A stretch of 64,000 bases of DNA from Curtobacterium guangdongense. Its GTDB lineage: Bacteria > Actinomycetota > Actinomycetes > Actinomycetales > Microbacteriaceae. Positions 16,867 to 24,746 of this stretch are shown in pieces; position 1 is the stretch's first letter; the number at the start of each line of letters is the position of its first letter. Under the pieces are notes generated by a model. It was given only the letters and a program-made list of their open reading frames with translations, searched no databases and had not been told where the DNA came from. Position numbers and translations under genes: made by a program. The DNA lies in contig NZ_JBMPIT010000004.1 of the NCBI RefSeq assembly GCF_049341845.1, positions 62,001 through 126,000 on the forward strand. Reading direction: 5' to 3'.

Positions 16867-18414
16867 TCAGACGATCTCGGCGCCCGCGCTCCGAGCCGCC
16901 TCCAGGAGCGTGCCGTCGACGACGAGCTCGACCGCGGCGGCGATCTCGGGGGCCAACCACCGGTCGTCACCGGGTCCCGCCACCCGCTGCCGGAGCGCCG
17001 TGCGCACTGCACCCGTCACCGCCGCAGGCGACTCACCACGGAAGTCCGCCGCCCGAGCCGCGGTCATGATCTCGATCGCGAGCACGCGCCCGAGTCCGTC
17101 GACGGCACGACGGAGCTTCCGCGCGGCGCTCCAGCCCATCGACACGTGGTCCTCCTGCATCGCGGACGTCGGGATCGAGTCCACCGACGCCGGGACCGCG
17201 AGCCGCTTCAGCTCGGAGACGATCCCGGCCTGGGTGTACTGCGCGATCATGTGCCCGGAGTCCACGCCGGGGTCGTTCGCCAGGAACGGCGGCAGCCCTC
17301 CCGACCGGCTCGCGTCCAGGAACCGGTCCGTCCGTCGCTCCGACATGCTCGCGACGTCAGCCACCGCGATCGCGACGAAGTCGAGCACGTAGCCGATCGG
17401 CGCCCCGTGGAAGTTGCCGTTCGACTCCACACGCCCGTCGATCGTCACGACGGGGTTGTCGACCGCCGACGCGAGCTCACGCGAGGCGACGAGCGCCGCG
17501 TGATCGAGGGTGTCGCGCGCCGCTCCGTGCACCTGGGGTGCGCACCGCAGCGAGTAGGCGTCCTGCACCCGGGTGAAGCCGGACGAGCGATGTGCGGCGA
17601 TGACGGGTGAGCCGTCGAGGGCAGCCCGCATGTTCGCTGCCGACCGCGCCTGGCCCGGGTGCGGCCGGAGCGCCTGGAGGTCGGCGGCGAAGACCGTGTC
17701 CGTCCCAGCGAGCCCCTCGACGCTCATGGCAGCGGCGAGGTCGGCGGTGGCCACGAGGTCCCGCAGGTCCGCCAGCGCGAGGAGGAGCATCCCGAGCATG
17801 CCGTCGGTGCCGTTGATGAGCGCGAGACCCTCCTTCTCGCGGAGGACGAGCGGCTCGATGCCCGCAGCGGCGAGCGCGTCCGCGGCCGGCATCGGGACGC
17901 CGTCGACCCGCACCTCGCCCTCGCCCATCGCGGCCAACGCGCAGTGCGCAAGCGGTGCGAGGTCGCCGGAGCAGCCCAGGCTGCCGTACTCGCCGATCAC
18001 GGGCGTGATCCTGGCGTTGAGCAGCGACGCGTACGTCAGCGCGACGTCCGGCCGGACCCCGGTGCGCCCGGTCGCCAGGGTGGAGAGCCGCAGGAGCATG
18101 AGCGCACGGACGACCTCGTCCTCGATCGCCGGACCGCTCGACGCGGCGTGACTCCGGACGAGGGATGCCTGCAACTGCTTCCGTCGGTCGAACGGGATCT
18201 GCTTCGTCGCGAGCGCGCCGAAGCCCGTCGACACCCCGTAGTGCGGCGCGGTGTCGTCGGCCAGGGCCTCGATGACGGCGCGGCTGTCGGCCATCGCGCC
18301 GAGGGACGCAGCGCTGACCTCGACGCGGGCACCGTGCCGTGCCACGGCGACGACGTCAGCCGGGTCGAGGGCGCCGTCGTCGACGGAGACGGTACGAGGC
18401 ACGGTGACGGTCAT
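16867..18414 (-). CDS. hutH: Histidine ammonia-lyase
   Basis: 515 aa, standard length. It deaminates histidine to urocanate. The catalytic Tyr is in YGVSTGFG (residues 59-66). The MIO-cofactor triad reads Cys-Ser-Gly at 148-150 (GCSGDLAPLAH) instead of the more common Ala-Ser-Gly; from memory, Streptomyces enzymes share this variant, so activity is not doubted. The C-terminal half carries KEGLALINGTDGMLGML and the FLANDPGVDSGHM region. No hutU, hutI or hutG is adjacent. ATG with a strong AAAGGAG; a palindromic operator overlaps the leader at 18425-18450. Confidence 0.95.
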   Translation of the reverse strand: MTVTVPRTVSVDDGALDPADVVAVARHGARVEVSAASLGAMADSRAVIEALADDTAPHYGVSTGFGALATKQIPFDRRKQLQASLVRSHAASSGPAIEDEVVRALMLLRLSTLATGRTGVRPDVALTYASLLNARITPVIGEYGSLGCSGDLAPLAHCALAAMGEGEVRVDGVPMPAADALAAAGIEPLVLREKEGLALINGTDGMLGMLLLALADLRDLVATADLAAAMSVEGLAGTDTVFAADLQALRPHPGQARSAANMRAALDGSPVIAAHRSSGFTRVQDAYSLRCAPQVHGAARDTLDHAALVASRELASAVDNPVVTIDGRVESNGNFHGAPIGYVLDFVAIAVADVASMSERRTDRFLDASRSGGLPPFLANDPGVDSGHMIAQYTQAGIVSELKRLAVPASVDSIPTSAMQEDHVSMGWSAARKLRRAVDGLGRVLAIEIMTAARAADFRGESPAAVTGAVRTALRQRVAGPGDDRWLAPEIAAAVELVVDGTLLEAARSAGAEIV

Positions 18415-18424
18415 GATGCTCCTT

Positions 18425-18450
18425 TGCTGTACCGGCTACCCGGTACAGCA
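18425..18450. promoter_or_regulatory. Palindromic operator candidate upstream of hutH
   Basis: Perfect 11-bp arms (TGCTGTACCGG / CCGGTACAGCA) around a 4-bp centre, ending 11 bp before the hutH ATG and touching its ribosome-binding site. Size and symmetry suit a GntR-, TetR- or IclR-type repressor controlling histidine catabolism. No regulator gene is next to it. Confidence 0.6.
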
Positions 18451-18476
18451 ATTGAAGCACCCGATCGACCTCGCGA

Positions 18477-20348
18477 CTACTTCGGCTCGGTCGTCTTCTC
18501 GCCGACGACCTGCTCGTCGCTCGCCGTCGCGCCCTCGGCCCCATCGCTCCGCCCGCCACCGACGACCACGTCGTCCTCCTCGAACCCGAACGCGATGTCC
18601 GGCGCCTCGAGACGCACACGGTCCGCCGACGCGTCGTCGGGTTCGAGCTGCGAGGCCCGCTCGGCAGCGACCCGGGTGAGGTAGTTCGAGACCTCGGCCT
18701 CGGTCTGCTCCTGGTCCCAGCCGAGCACGCCGGCCATGAGCTTCGCCGCGACGGGAGCCGCCGACTCGCCACGGTCCCACGCCTCGATGGAGATGCGGGT
18801 CCGGCGGGCGAGGACGTCCTCCAGGTGCAGCGCTCCCTCGTGCGAGGCCGCGTACACGACCTCGGCACCGATGTAGTCGTCCGCCCCCGGGAGCGCCTCG
18901 GCGAGCGCGGGGTCCTCCTTCACGAGCTGGAGCACCTCGCTGGTGAGCGTGCCGTACCGGTTGAGCAGGTGCTCGACGCGGACCTTGTGCAGTCCGAACG
19001 TCCGAGCGGTGCGTCCACGCTTGTTCCACGCCGCCGGGTACCCCTCGGCGCCGAGCAGCGGGATGTCCTCGGTGGTCGACGCCGGGATCTTGCCGTCCAT
19101 CGCGGCGACCGCCTCGTCGATGGCGTCCTTGCCCATCACCCGGTAGGTGGTCCACTTGCCACCCGCGACGACGACGAGCCCAGGCACCGTGTGCGCGACG
19201 ACGTGTTCGCGGCTGAGCTTCGACGTCTGGTCGGACTCCCCCGCGAGCAACGGCCGGAGTCCGGCGTAGACGCCCTCGACGTCCTCGCGGGTGAGCGGGA
19301 CGCGGAGCACCTTGTTGACGTGTTCGAGGATGTAGTCGATGTCCGCCGCGGTGGCTGCCGGGTGCGCCTTGTCGAGGTACCAGTCGGTGTCGGTGGTCCC
19401 GACGAGCCAGTGCCGTCCCCACGGGATCACGAACAGCACGCTCTTCTCGGTGCGGAGGATCATGCCCATGTTCGACTGGAAGCGGTCACGCGGGATGACG
19501 AGGTGCACGCCCTTCGACGCCCGCACCTTGAACTGCCCCCGCGTGCCGACCATCGCCTGGGTGTCGTCCGTCCAGACGCCGGTGGCGTTGACGACCTGCT
19601 TGGCCTTGATGTCGAACTTCTCGCCGGTCTGGATGTCGTGCGCGTGCGCGCCGACGACTCGTTCACCGACCTTGATGAACCCCTCGATGCGGATGCGCGA
19701 CGCGGCGTGGGCACCGTAGGACGCCGCCGTCCGCACGAGTGAGGAGACGTAGCGCGCGTCGTCCACCTGCGCGTCGTAGTAGGTCATGCCGCCGACGAAC
19801 GCGTCCTTCTTCAGCGACGGCATCGAGCGGAGCACCTGCGTGCGGCTGAGGTGTCGGTGGTGCGGGACACCGGGCGGCCGTCCACCCGACCAGCTGAACG
19901 CGTCGTACATCGCCATGCCGATGCCGATGTAGAAGCGCTCCCACACGCGGTGGTTCAGCGGGTACAGGAACCGGACCGGCTTCACGAGGTGCGGCGCGAT
20001 GCGCTGGAGCAGCAGCCCACGCTCGATGAGGGCTTCTCGGACGAGCCCGAAGTTCAGCTGCTCGAGGTAGCGGATGCCGCCGTGGACGAGCTTCGACGAG
20101 CGGCTCGACGTGCCGGATCCCCAGTCACGGGCCTCGACGATGCCGACGCTCAGTCCGCGGGTCACCGCATCGAGCGCGCTGCCGCCACCGACGATCCCGC
20201 CGCCGACGACCAGGACGTCCAGCTCCTTGGTCTTCAGCACCTCGATCGCGGCCGCGCGTTCGTCCGGTCCGAGCTTCGCCCGGGGATCGAACCCCGCCGT
20301 GCCGAATGCTCCGGTCGGTGCCTTCTTGCCCGAGACCGTCGTTGCCAT
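18477..20348 (-). CDS. glpD: Glycerol-3-phosphate dehydrogenase (FAD-dependent)
   Basis: 623 aa from ATG 20348; the ATG one codon earlier (20351) is only 2 nt from GGAGG, so 20348 has better spacing. It oxidises glycerol-3-phosphate to dihydroxyacetone phosphate and feeds electrons to quinones. The FAD Rossmann motif LVVGGGIVGGGSALDA is near residue 46, GlpD signatures SSRSSKLVHGGIRYLEQLNFGLV and VVAGGKWTTYR are present, and a DAO_C domain follows. The C-terminal 60 residues are acidic and low-complexity, longer than in E. coli GlpD. It lies downstream of guaB3 with a 65-bp gap. Confidence 0.95.
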   Translation of the reverse strand: MATTVSGKKAPTGAFGTAGFDPRAKLGPDERAAAIEVLKTKELDVLVVGGGIVGGGSALDAVTRGLSVGIVEARDWGSGTSSRSSKLVHGGIRYLEQLNFGLVREALIERGLLLQRIAPHLVKPVRFLYPLNHRVWERFYIGIGMAMYDAFSWSGGRPPGVPHHRHLSRTQVLRSMPSLKKDAFVGGMTYYDAQVDDARYVSSLVRTAASYGAHAASRIRIEGFIKVGERVVGAHAHDIQTGEKFDIKAKQVVNATGVWTDDTQAMVGTRGQFKVRASKGVHLVIPRDRFQSNMGMILRTEKSVLFVIPWGRHWLVGTTDTDWYLDKAHPAATAADIDYILEHVNKVLRVPLTREDVEGVYAGLRPLLAGESDQTSKLSREHVVAHTVPGLVVVAGGKWTTYRVMGKDAIDEAVAAMDGKIPASTTEDIPLLGAEGYPAAWNKRGRTARTFGLHKVRVEHLLNRYGTLTSEVLQLVKEDPALAEALPGADDYIGAEVVYAASHEGALHLEDVLARRTRISIEAWDRGESAAPVAAKLMAGVLGWDQEQTEAEVSNYLTRVAAERASQLEPDDASADRVRLEAPDIAFGFEEDDVVVGGGRSDGAEGATASDEQVVGEKTTEPK

Positions 20349-20413
20349 CATCGCCTCCGCGCTGCCGTTGCGAGCGGCGCCGGAGCGTCACCCGCGCTGC
20401 ACGGGTGCCACCG

Positions 20414-21535
20414 TCACTGCTGGTGGTACGGCGCCACGACCACTTCTACTCGCTGGAACTCCTTGACGTCGGAGTAACCGGTCGTCGCCATCGAGCGACG
20501 CAGCGCGCCGACGATGTTCGCCCGGCCGTCCCACGTCGGGGTCGGGCCGTTCAGGATGTTCTCGAGCGGGGCGATCGTGCCGACCTCGACACGGCGGCCC
20601 CGCGGCAGCTCCGGGTGGTGCGCCTCGGCGCCCCAGTGGAACCCACCGCCGGGCGCTTCGGTCGCACGCGCGAGCGCCGTGCCGAGCATGACGGCGTCGG
20701 CACCCATCGCGATCGCCTTGACGACGTCGCCGGCGGTGTCGAGGCCGCCGTCCGCGATGACGTGCACGTAGCGGCCACCCGACTCGTCCATGTAGTCACG
20801 ACGGGCGCCGGCGATGTCGGCGACCGCGGTGGCCATCGGCGCGTGGATGCCCAGCGCGGCTCGCGTGGTCGAGGCAGCGCCGCCACCGAACCCGACGAGC
20901 ACACCGGCGGCACCGGTGCGCATGAGGTGCAGGGCGGCCGTGTAGGTCGACGCGCCGCCGACGATCACGGGGACGTCGAGCTCGTAGATGAACTTCTTGA
21001 GGTTGAGGGGCTCGGTGCTCTGCGACACGTGCTCCGCCGACACGGTGGTGCCGCGGATGACGAACAGGTCGACACCGGCGTCGACGACGGTCTGCGAGAA
21101 CTCCTGCGTGCGCTGCGGGCTGAGCGACCCGGCGACCGGGACCCCGGCGGCGCGGATCTCGGCGAGCCGCGCGGTGATGAGCTCGGCCTTGACCGGCTCG
21201 GCGTAGATCTCCTGCATGCGCTTCGTGACGTTGCCGTCGGTGAGCGCCCGGATCTCGGCGTAGTAGGGCTCCGGGTCCGAGTACCGGGTCCAGAGCCCTT
21301 CGAGGTCGAGGACACCGAGGATCCCGGCCTTGCCCATCTGGATCACCGTCGCCGGCGAGGCGACGGAGTCCATCGGTGCGGCGAGGATCGGCGCTTCGAA
21401 CGTGAAGGCGTCGATCGACCACTGCACGTTCACGTCACGCGGGTCACGCGTGCGCCGCGAGGGGACCACCGCGATGTCGTCGAACGCGTACGCCCGACGT
21501 CCGCGCTTGCCTGCACCGATCTCGACTTCACTCAC
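20414..21535 (-). CDS. guaB3: GuaB3 family IMP dehydrogenase-related protein
   Basis: 373 aa, shorter than true IMPDH and without CBS domains. The TIM-barrel core is clear (AFDDIAVVPSRRT, EAPILAAPMDSVASP, VIVGGASTYTAALHLMRTGAAGVLVGFGG, VIADGGLDTAGDVVKAIAMGADAVMLG). The position that carries the catalytic Cys in IMPDH (GSICTT) reads GAASTT here. This is usual for actinobacterial GuaB3 proteins, so it is a family feature and not decay. The function in actinobacteria is unsettled. GTG start with TAGGCT and a 6-nt gap upstream suggests a leaderless mRNA. Confidence 0.92.
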   Translation of the reverse strand: MSEVEIGAGKRGRRAYAFDDIAVVPSRRTRDPRDVNVQWSIDAFTFEAPILAAPMDSVASPATVIQMGKAGILGVLDLEGLWTRYSDPEPYYAEIRALTDGNVTKRMQEIYAEPVKAELITARLAEIRAAGVPVAGSLSPQRTQEFSQTVVDAGVDLFVIRGTTVSAEHVSQSTEPLNLKKFIYELDVPVIVGGASTYTAALHLMRTGAAGVLVGFGGGAASTTRAALGIHAPMATAVADIAGARRDYMDESGGRYVHVIADGGLDTAGDVVKAIAMGADAVMLGTALARATEAPGGGFHWGAEAHHPELPRGRRVEVGTIAPLENILNGPTPTWDGRANIVGALRRSMATTGYSDVKEFQRVEVVVAPYHQQ

Positions 21536-21541
21536 CCGGCA

Positions 21542-21547
21542 AGCCTA
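21542..21547 (-). promoter_or_regulatory. -10 element of predicted leaderless guaB3 transcript
   Basis: TAGGCT, then 6 nt, then GTG on the minus strand. This places the transcription start at or next to the start codon; no Shine-Dalgarno is present. Confidence 0.5.
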
Positions 21548-21555
21548 CCGGTGGC

Positions 21556-21708
21556 CTACCGCGAGCGTCGTCGGCGCAGCATGCGGAGCGTCAGGCCGAG
21601 TGCGAGCGCCAGGACGATGAGCACGACGAGCAGCGCCGCCGCGACCTTCACGAGCAGTGCGGCACCGACGAAGAGCACAGCGAAGACGACCCAGACCAGG
21701 ATGTCCAT
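21556..21708 (-). CDS. Small membrane protein (hypothetical)
   Basis: 50 aa from ATG 21708 (GTG 21732 is possible). Nearly the whole chain is two hydrophobic stretches, ILVWVVFAVLFVGAALLV and AAALLVVLIVLALALGL, followed by a positively charged end (RMLRRRRSR) that would stay in the cytoplasm. It reads as a genuine membrane miniprotein, not antisense noise, but has no recognisable family. It lies 20 bp before guaB3 in the same direction. No strong ribosome site is visible. Confidence 0.45.
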   Translation of the reverse strand: MDILVWVVFAVLFVGAALLVKVAAALLVVLIVLALALGLTLRMLRRRRSR

Positions 21709-21781
21709 CGCGATGCTCGAGACGCGTTCCACCTGCGGAACGCTACCCGCCTGGCGGGGCCGAGCCGAGCCTCCAGGCTGG

Positions 21782-21826
21782 GAGAGGGGCCGTGCGGCGC
21801 AGAAGCGACTTCGCACGACCCCTCTC
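21782..21826 (-). terminator. Terminator of the liv operon
   Basis: 15-bp arms (21782-21796 and 21812-21826) with one mismatch around a 15-nt loop, about 50 bp after the livF stop. Confidence 0.6.
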
Positions 21827-21878
21827 GGTTGCCGGTACCGCCCCCACAGCGGCACCGGCAGGTCGACCCCGACTCGCG

Positions 21879-22733
21879 CTAGCGAGCGGCGTCGACGTCC
21901 TTCGCGAGCGTCCCCAGGTAGAGCTCGATGACCTTCGGATCGTCGGCGAGCTCACGCCCGGTGCCCGAGTACGCGTTCTTCCCCTGGTCGAGCACGTACC
22001 CACGATCGCAGATCTGCAGACAGCGTCGCGCGTTCTGCTCCACCATGATGATCGACACTCCGGCCTTGTTGATCCGGCGTGTGCGGATGAACGTCTCGTC
22101 CTGGCGCACCGGGGACAGCCCGGCGGACGGCTCGTCGAGCAGCAGCACCTTCGGGTCCATCATCAGCGCCCTGGCCATCGCCACCGACTGCCGCTCGCCA
22201 CCGGAGAGCGATCCTGCGCGCTGGCCACGACGCTGGCCGAGCACCGGGAACAGGTCGTAGATGACCTCGAGCCGCTCGGCGAACTTCCGCGGCCGCAGGT
22301 AGAGCCCCATCTGCAGGTTCTCCTCGATGGAGAGCGACGGGAACACGTTGTTCGTCTGCGGCACGAACCCGACGCCCGCCTGCACGAGCTTGTTCGCCTT
22401 CATGTTGGTGATGTCCTCGCCCTGCAGGGTCACCGACCCGTCGCGGACGGACACGAGCCCGAACAGCGCCTTGAGGAGCGTCGACTTGCCTGCCCCGTTC
22501 GGGCCGATGATGCCGATGAGCTCACCCGGGTAGCAGTCCAGGTCGCAGCCGTTCAGGATGTTCACCCCCGGCAGGTACCCGGCGACCAGGCCGCTGGCCC
22601 GCATCACCGGTTCCAGCGTGGCCGTCCCGGTCCCGCCGGTCTGCGCTCCACCGGTCTGGGCTCCGCCGGTCTGGGCTCCGCCGGTCGGACTGGAGGCACG
22701 GGTCGCTTCCGCCCCGTTCGTCGCGTCGGTCAT
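21879..22733 (-). CDS. livF: ABC transporter ATP-binding protein (LivF-like)
   Basis: 284 aa. ATPase of a HAAT-family (branched-chain amino acid/amide) importer. Walker A is GPNGAGKST, the signature SLSGGERQSVAMARAL, Walker B VLLLDEPSAGLSP, then the switch His-equivalent region ending MVEQNARR. The N-terminus carries a 40-residue Gly/Thr-rich extension containing three GGAQT repeats encoded by near-identical 15-bp units (22640-22690), absent from ordinary LivF. Its start overlaps livG (4 bp). The substrate is unknown. Confidence 0.92.
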   Translation of the reverse strand: MTDATNGAEATRASSPTGGAQTGGAQTGGAQTGGTGTATLEPVMRASGLVAGYLPGVNILNGCDLDCYPGELIGIIGPNGAGKSTLLKALFGLVSVRDGSVTLQGEDITNMKANKLVQAGVGFVPQTNNVFPSLSIEENLQMGLYLRPRKFAERLEVIYDLFPVLGQRRGQRAGSLSGGERQSVAMARALMMDPKVLLLDEPSAGLSPVRQDETFIRTRRINKAGVSIIMVEQNARRCLQICDRGYVLDQGKNAYSGTGRELADDPKVIELYLGTLAKDVDAAR

Positions 22734-23755
22734 CGGGTCGCCTTCCCGTCGTCGGCGGGGTCCGCCGTGCTGTCTGCTGTCTCGTCCGTCGCTGGTGCCG
22801 TCGCCGCGGGCGGCGCCGGCGCGTCCGCCGCCGGCGCCGTGTGCGCAGCGCCGTCGGCGTCTTCCTCGGCGACCTCCTCGGCGAGTTCCTCGTAGGTCTC
22901 CTCGGTGAGGAGCGAGTCGTCACCGAGGTCGGTGTCGTGGTGCGCCCCGAGGTACGCGTCGATGACCGCCTGGTCGTCCATCACCGTGCCGGCAGGGCCC
23001 TCGGCGACGACGCGCCCCTCGGCCATGACGACCACCCAGTCCGAGATGTGCCGGACCATGTGCATGTCGTGCTCGACGAACAGCACGGTCATGCCGTCGT
23101 CGCGGAGGGACTGGATGTGCCCGAGCAGCGACTGGGTGAGCGCCGGGTTCACGCCGGCCATCGGTTCGTCGAGCATGATCATCGTCGGGTCGGACATCAG
23201 TGCCCTGGCCATCTCGAGGAGCTTCCGCTGGCCGCCCGAGAGCGATCCCGCGTAGTCGTCCTTCTTCTCCAGCAGCTTGAACCGCGCGAGGAGTTCCTCG
23301 GCCTTCGCGGTGATCTCCCGCTCGCGGGGTCGCCAGACCGGTGCGATCAGCGCGGCGAAGAAGTTCTCGCCGGGTTGGTCCTTCGCACCGAGCAGCATGT
23401 TCTGCATCACCGTGAGCCGCGACAGCGCCTTGGTGAGCTGGAACGTCCGGACCATGCCGGCGCGGGCCACCTTGGCGGCGCCGGTGTTGCCGAGGGTCGT
23501 GCCGTTGAAGACCCAGCTCGCGTCCTTGCCGCTCGAGGGCTTGTCGAACCCGGTGAGGAGGTTGAAGAACGTCGTCTTGCCGGCGCCGTTCGGCCCGATC
23601 AACGCGGTGATCGATCCGCGCTGGACCTCGAGGTGGTCGACGTCGACGGCGGTCATGCCGCCGAACTTCCTGGTGATGTTGTCGACGGTGAGGATGGCGT
23701 CGGGCTTCGCGGCGCCCGGCGTGTGCGCGACGGCGCTCGTGGAGGTCTCAGACAC
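22730..23755 (-). CDS. livG: ABC transporter ATP-binding protein (LivG-like)
   Basis: 341 aa. The core resembles LivG: Walker A GPNGAGKTTFFNLLTGF, signature SLSGGQRKLLEMARAL, Walker B IMLDEPMAGVNP, and FVEHDMHMV. After about residue 265 comes a roughly 75-residue Glu- then Ala/Pro/Thr-rich tail (YEELAEEVAEED, then PAP repeats) that is not part of the ATPase fold and is probably disordered. GTG start, overlapping livM by 8 bp; livF overlaps downstream. Confidence 0.92.
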   Translation of the reverse strand: MSETSTSAVAHTPGAAKPDAILTVDNITRKFGGMTAVDVDHLEVQRGSITALIGPNGAGKTTFFNLLTGFDKPSSGKDASWVFNGTTLGNTGAAKVARAGMVRTFQLTKALSRLTVMQNMLLGAKDQPGENFFAALIAPVWRPREREITAKAEELLARFKLLEKKDDYAGSLSGGQRKLLEMARALMSDPTMIMLDEPMAGVNPALTQSLLGHIQSLRDDGMTVLFVEHDMHMVRHISDWVVVMAEGRVVAEGPAGTVMDDQAVIDAYLGAHHDTDLGDDSLLTEETYEELAEEVAEEDADGAAHTAPAADAPAPPAATAPATDETADSTADPADDGKATR

Positions 23756-24734
23756 TGAACGTCAGCTCCTTCTTGTTCCCGAGGAGTCCCTGTGGACGGA
23801 AGACGATGAGCAGCATGAGCGCGACGCCGACGAGCACGTAGGAGAACTGCTCCGCCTGCTGCGAGTTCATGATCGAGTTGGGGATGAAGTCGCTCGCGAG
23901 CGTCCTGATCGCGAGCCGCACGACGAAGAACAGCACCGAGCCGAGGACCGGCCCGAACACCGTCGCCGCGCCGCCGAGGATCAGCGCGGTCCAGATGAAG
24001 AACGTCATCGAGCGACCCATCGCGTCCGGTTGCACCGAGCTCGGCAGGACGTAGACGACCCCGGCGAGCGCTCCGAGTGCACCACCGAAGACGAGCGCCT
24101 GCATCTTGTACGAGTACACGCTCTTGCCGAGGGAGCGCACCGCGTCCTCGTCCTCACGGATGGCCTTCACGACGCGACCCCACGGGCTGCGCATGAGCAG
24201 GAAGAGCACGAGCGTGAAGAGGGCGACGAGCCCCCACCCGACGATGCGGATCCACCAGCCGTTCACGCCGTTGTTCGAGTACGTGAACCACAGGATCGTG
24301 GTCGTGCCGTCCGGCAGGAAGCTCAGCGCGTTGAACGGGTCGCGGTAGGCCGATCCGGCGATGCCGTTCGAACCGCCCGTCGTCGTCGTGAGGAGACTCG
24401 ACCTGCCGACCATGCGGATGATCTCCGCGCCGGAGATCGTCACGATCGCCAGGTAGTCGCCCCGCAACCGGAGTGTCGGGATGCCGAGGATGATCGCGAA
24501 GACGATCGCCACGAGCAGCGCGACGAGGACCGCCATCCCGAACGGCAGCCCGTTCGTGATCGAGATCGCGAAGCCGTAGGCGCCGAGCAGCAGGAACGCC
24601 GCCTGCCCCATGTTGACGAGCCCGGTGAGCCCGAAGTGCACGTTCAGCCCGATCGCGGCGAGCGCGAACGCTGCCGTGGTGGGCGCGAGGGCCTCCTGCG
24701 TCAGTGCGCTGAGGAGGTTGACGATGTAGTCCAT
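23748..24734 (-). CDS. livM: ABC transporter permease (LivM-like)
   Basis: 328 aa, about 9-10 membrane helices. LivM-family signatures are GLNVHFGLTGLVNMGQAAFLLLGAYG near the N-terminus, LRGDYLAIVTISGAEIIR, and the EAA-like cytoplasmic loop SPWGRVVKAIREDEDAVRSLGK. The C-terminus VFRPQGLLG is typical. It lies 12 bp downstream of livH and overlaps livG. Confidence 0.93.
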   Translation of the reverse strand: MDYIVNLLSALTQEALAPTTAAFALAAIGLNVHFGLTGLVNMGQAAFLLLGAYGFAISITNGLPFGMAVLVALLVAIVFAIILGIPTLRLRGDYLAIVTISGAEIIRMVGRSSLLTTTTGGSNGIAGSAYRDPFNALSFLPDGTTTILWFTYSNNGVNGWWIRIVGWGLVALFTLVLFLLMRSPWGRVVKAIREDEDAVRSLGKSVYSYKMQALVFGGALGALAGVVYVLPSSVQPDAMGRSMTFFIWTALILGGAATVFGPVLGSVLFFVVRLAIRTLASDFIPNSIMNSQQAEQFSYVLVGVALMLLIVFRPQGLLGNKKELTFSV

Positions 24735-24746
24735 GACGGCGCTCCC

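Noticed and set aside
16867..18414. HutH MIO motif Cys-Ser-Gly as an inactivating mutation
   Set aside because: To my knowledge the same variant occurs in actinobacterial histidine ammonia-lyases; the other active-site residues are conserved.
20414..21535. GuaB3 as a broken IMP dehydrogenase because of the missing Cys
   Set aside because: The loss is a known trait of actinobacterial GuaB3 proteins; the rest of the fold is intact and the gene has its own promoter.
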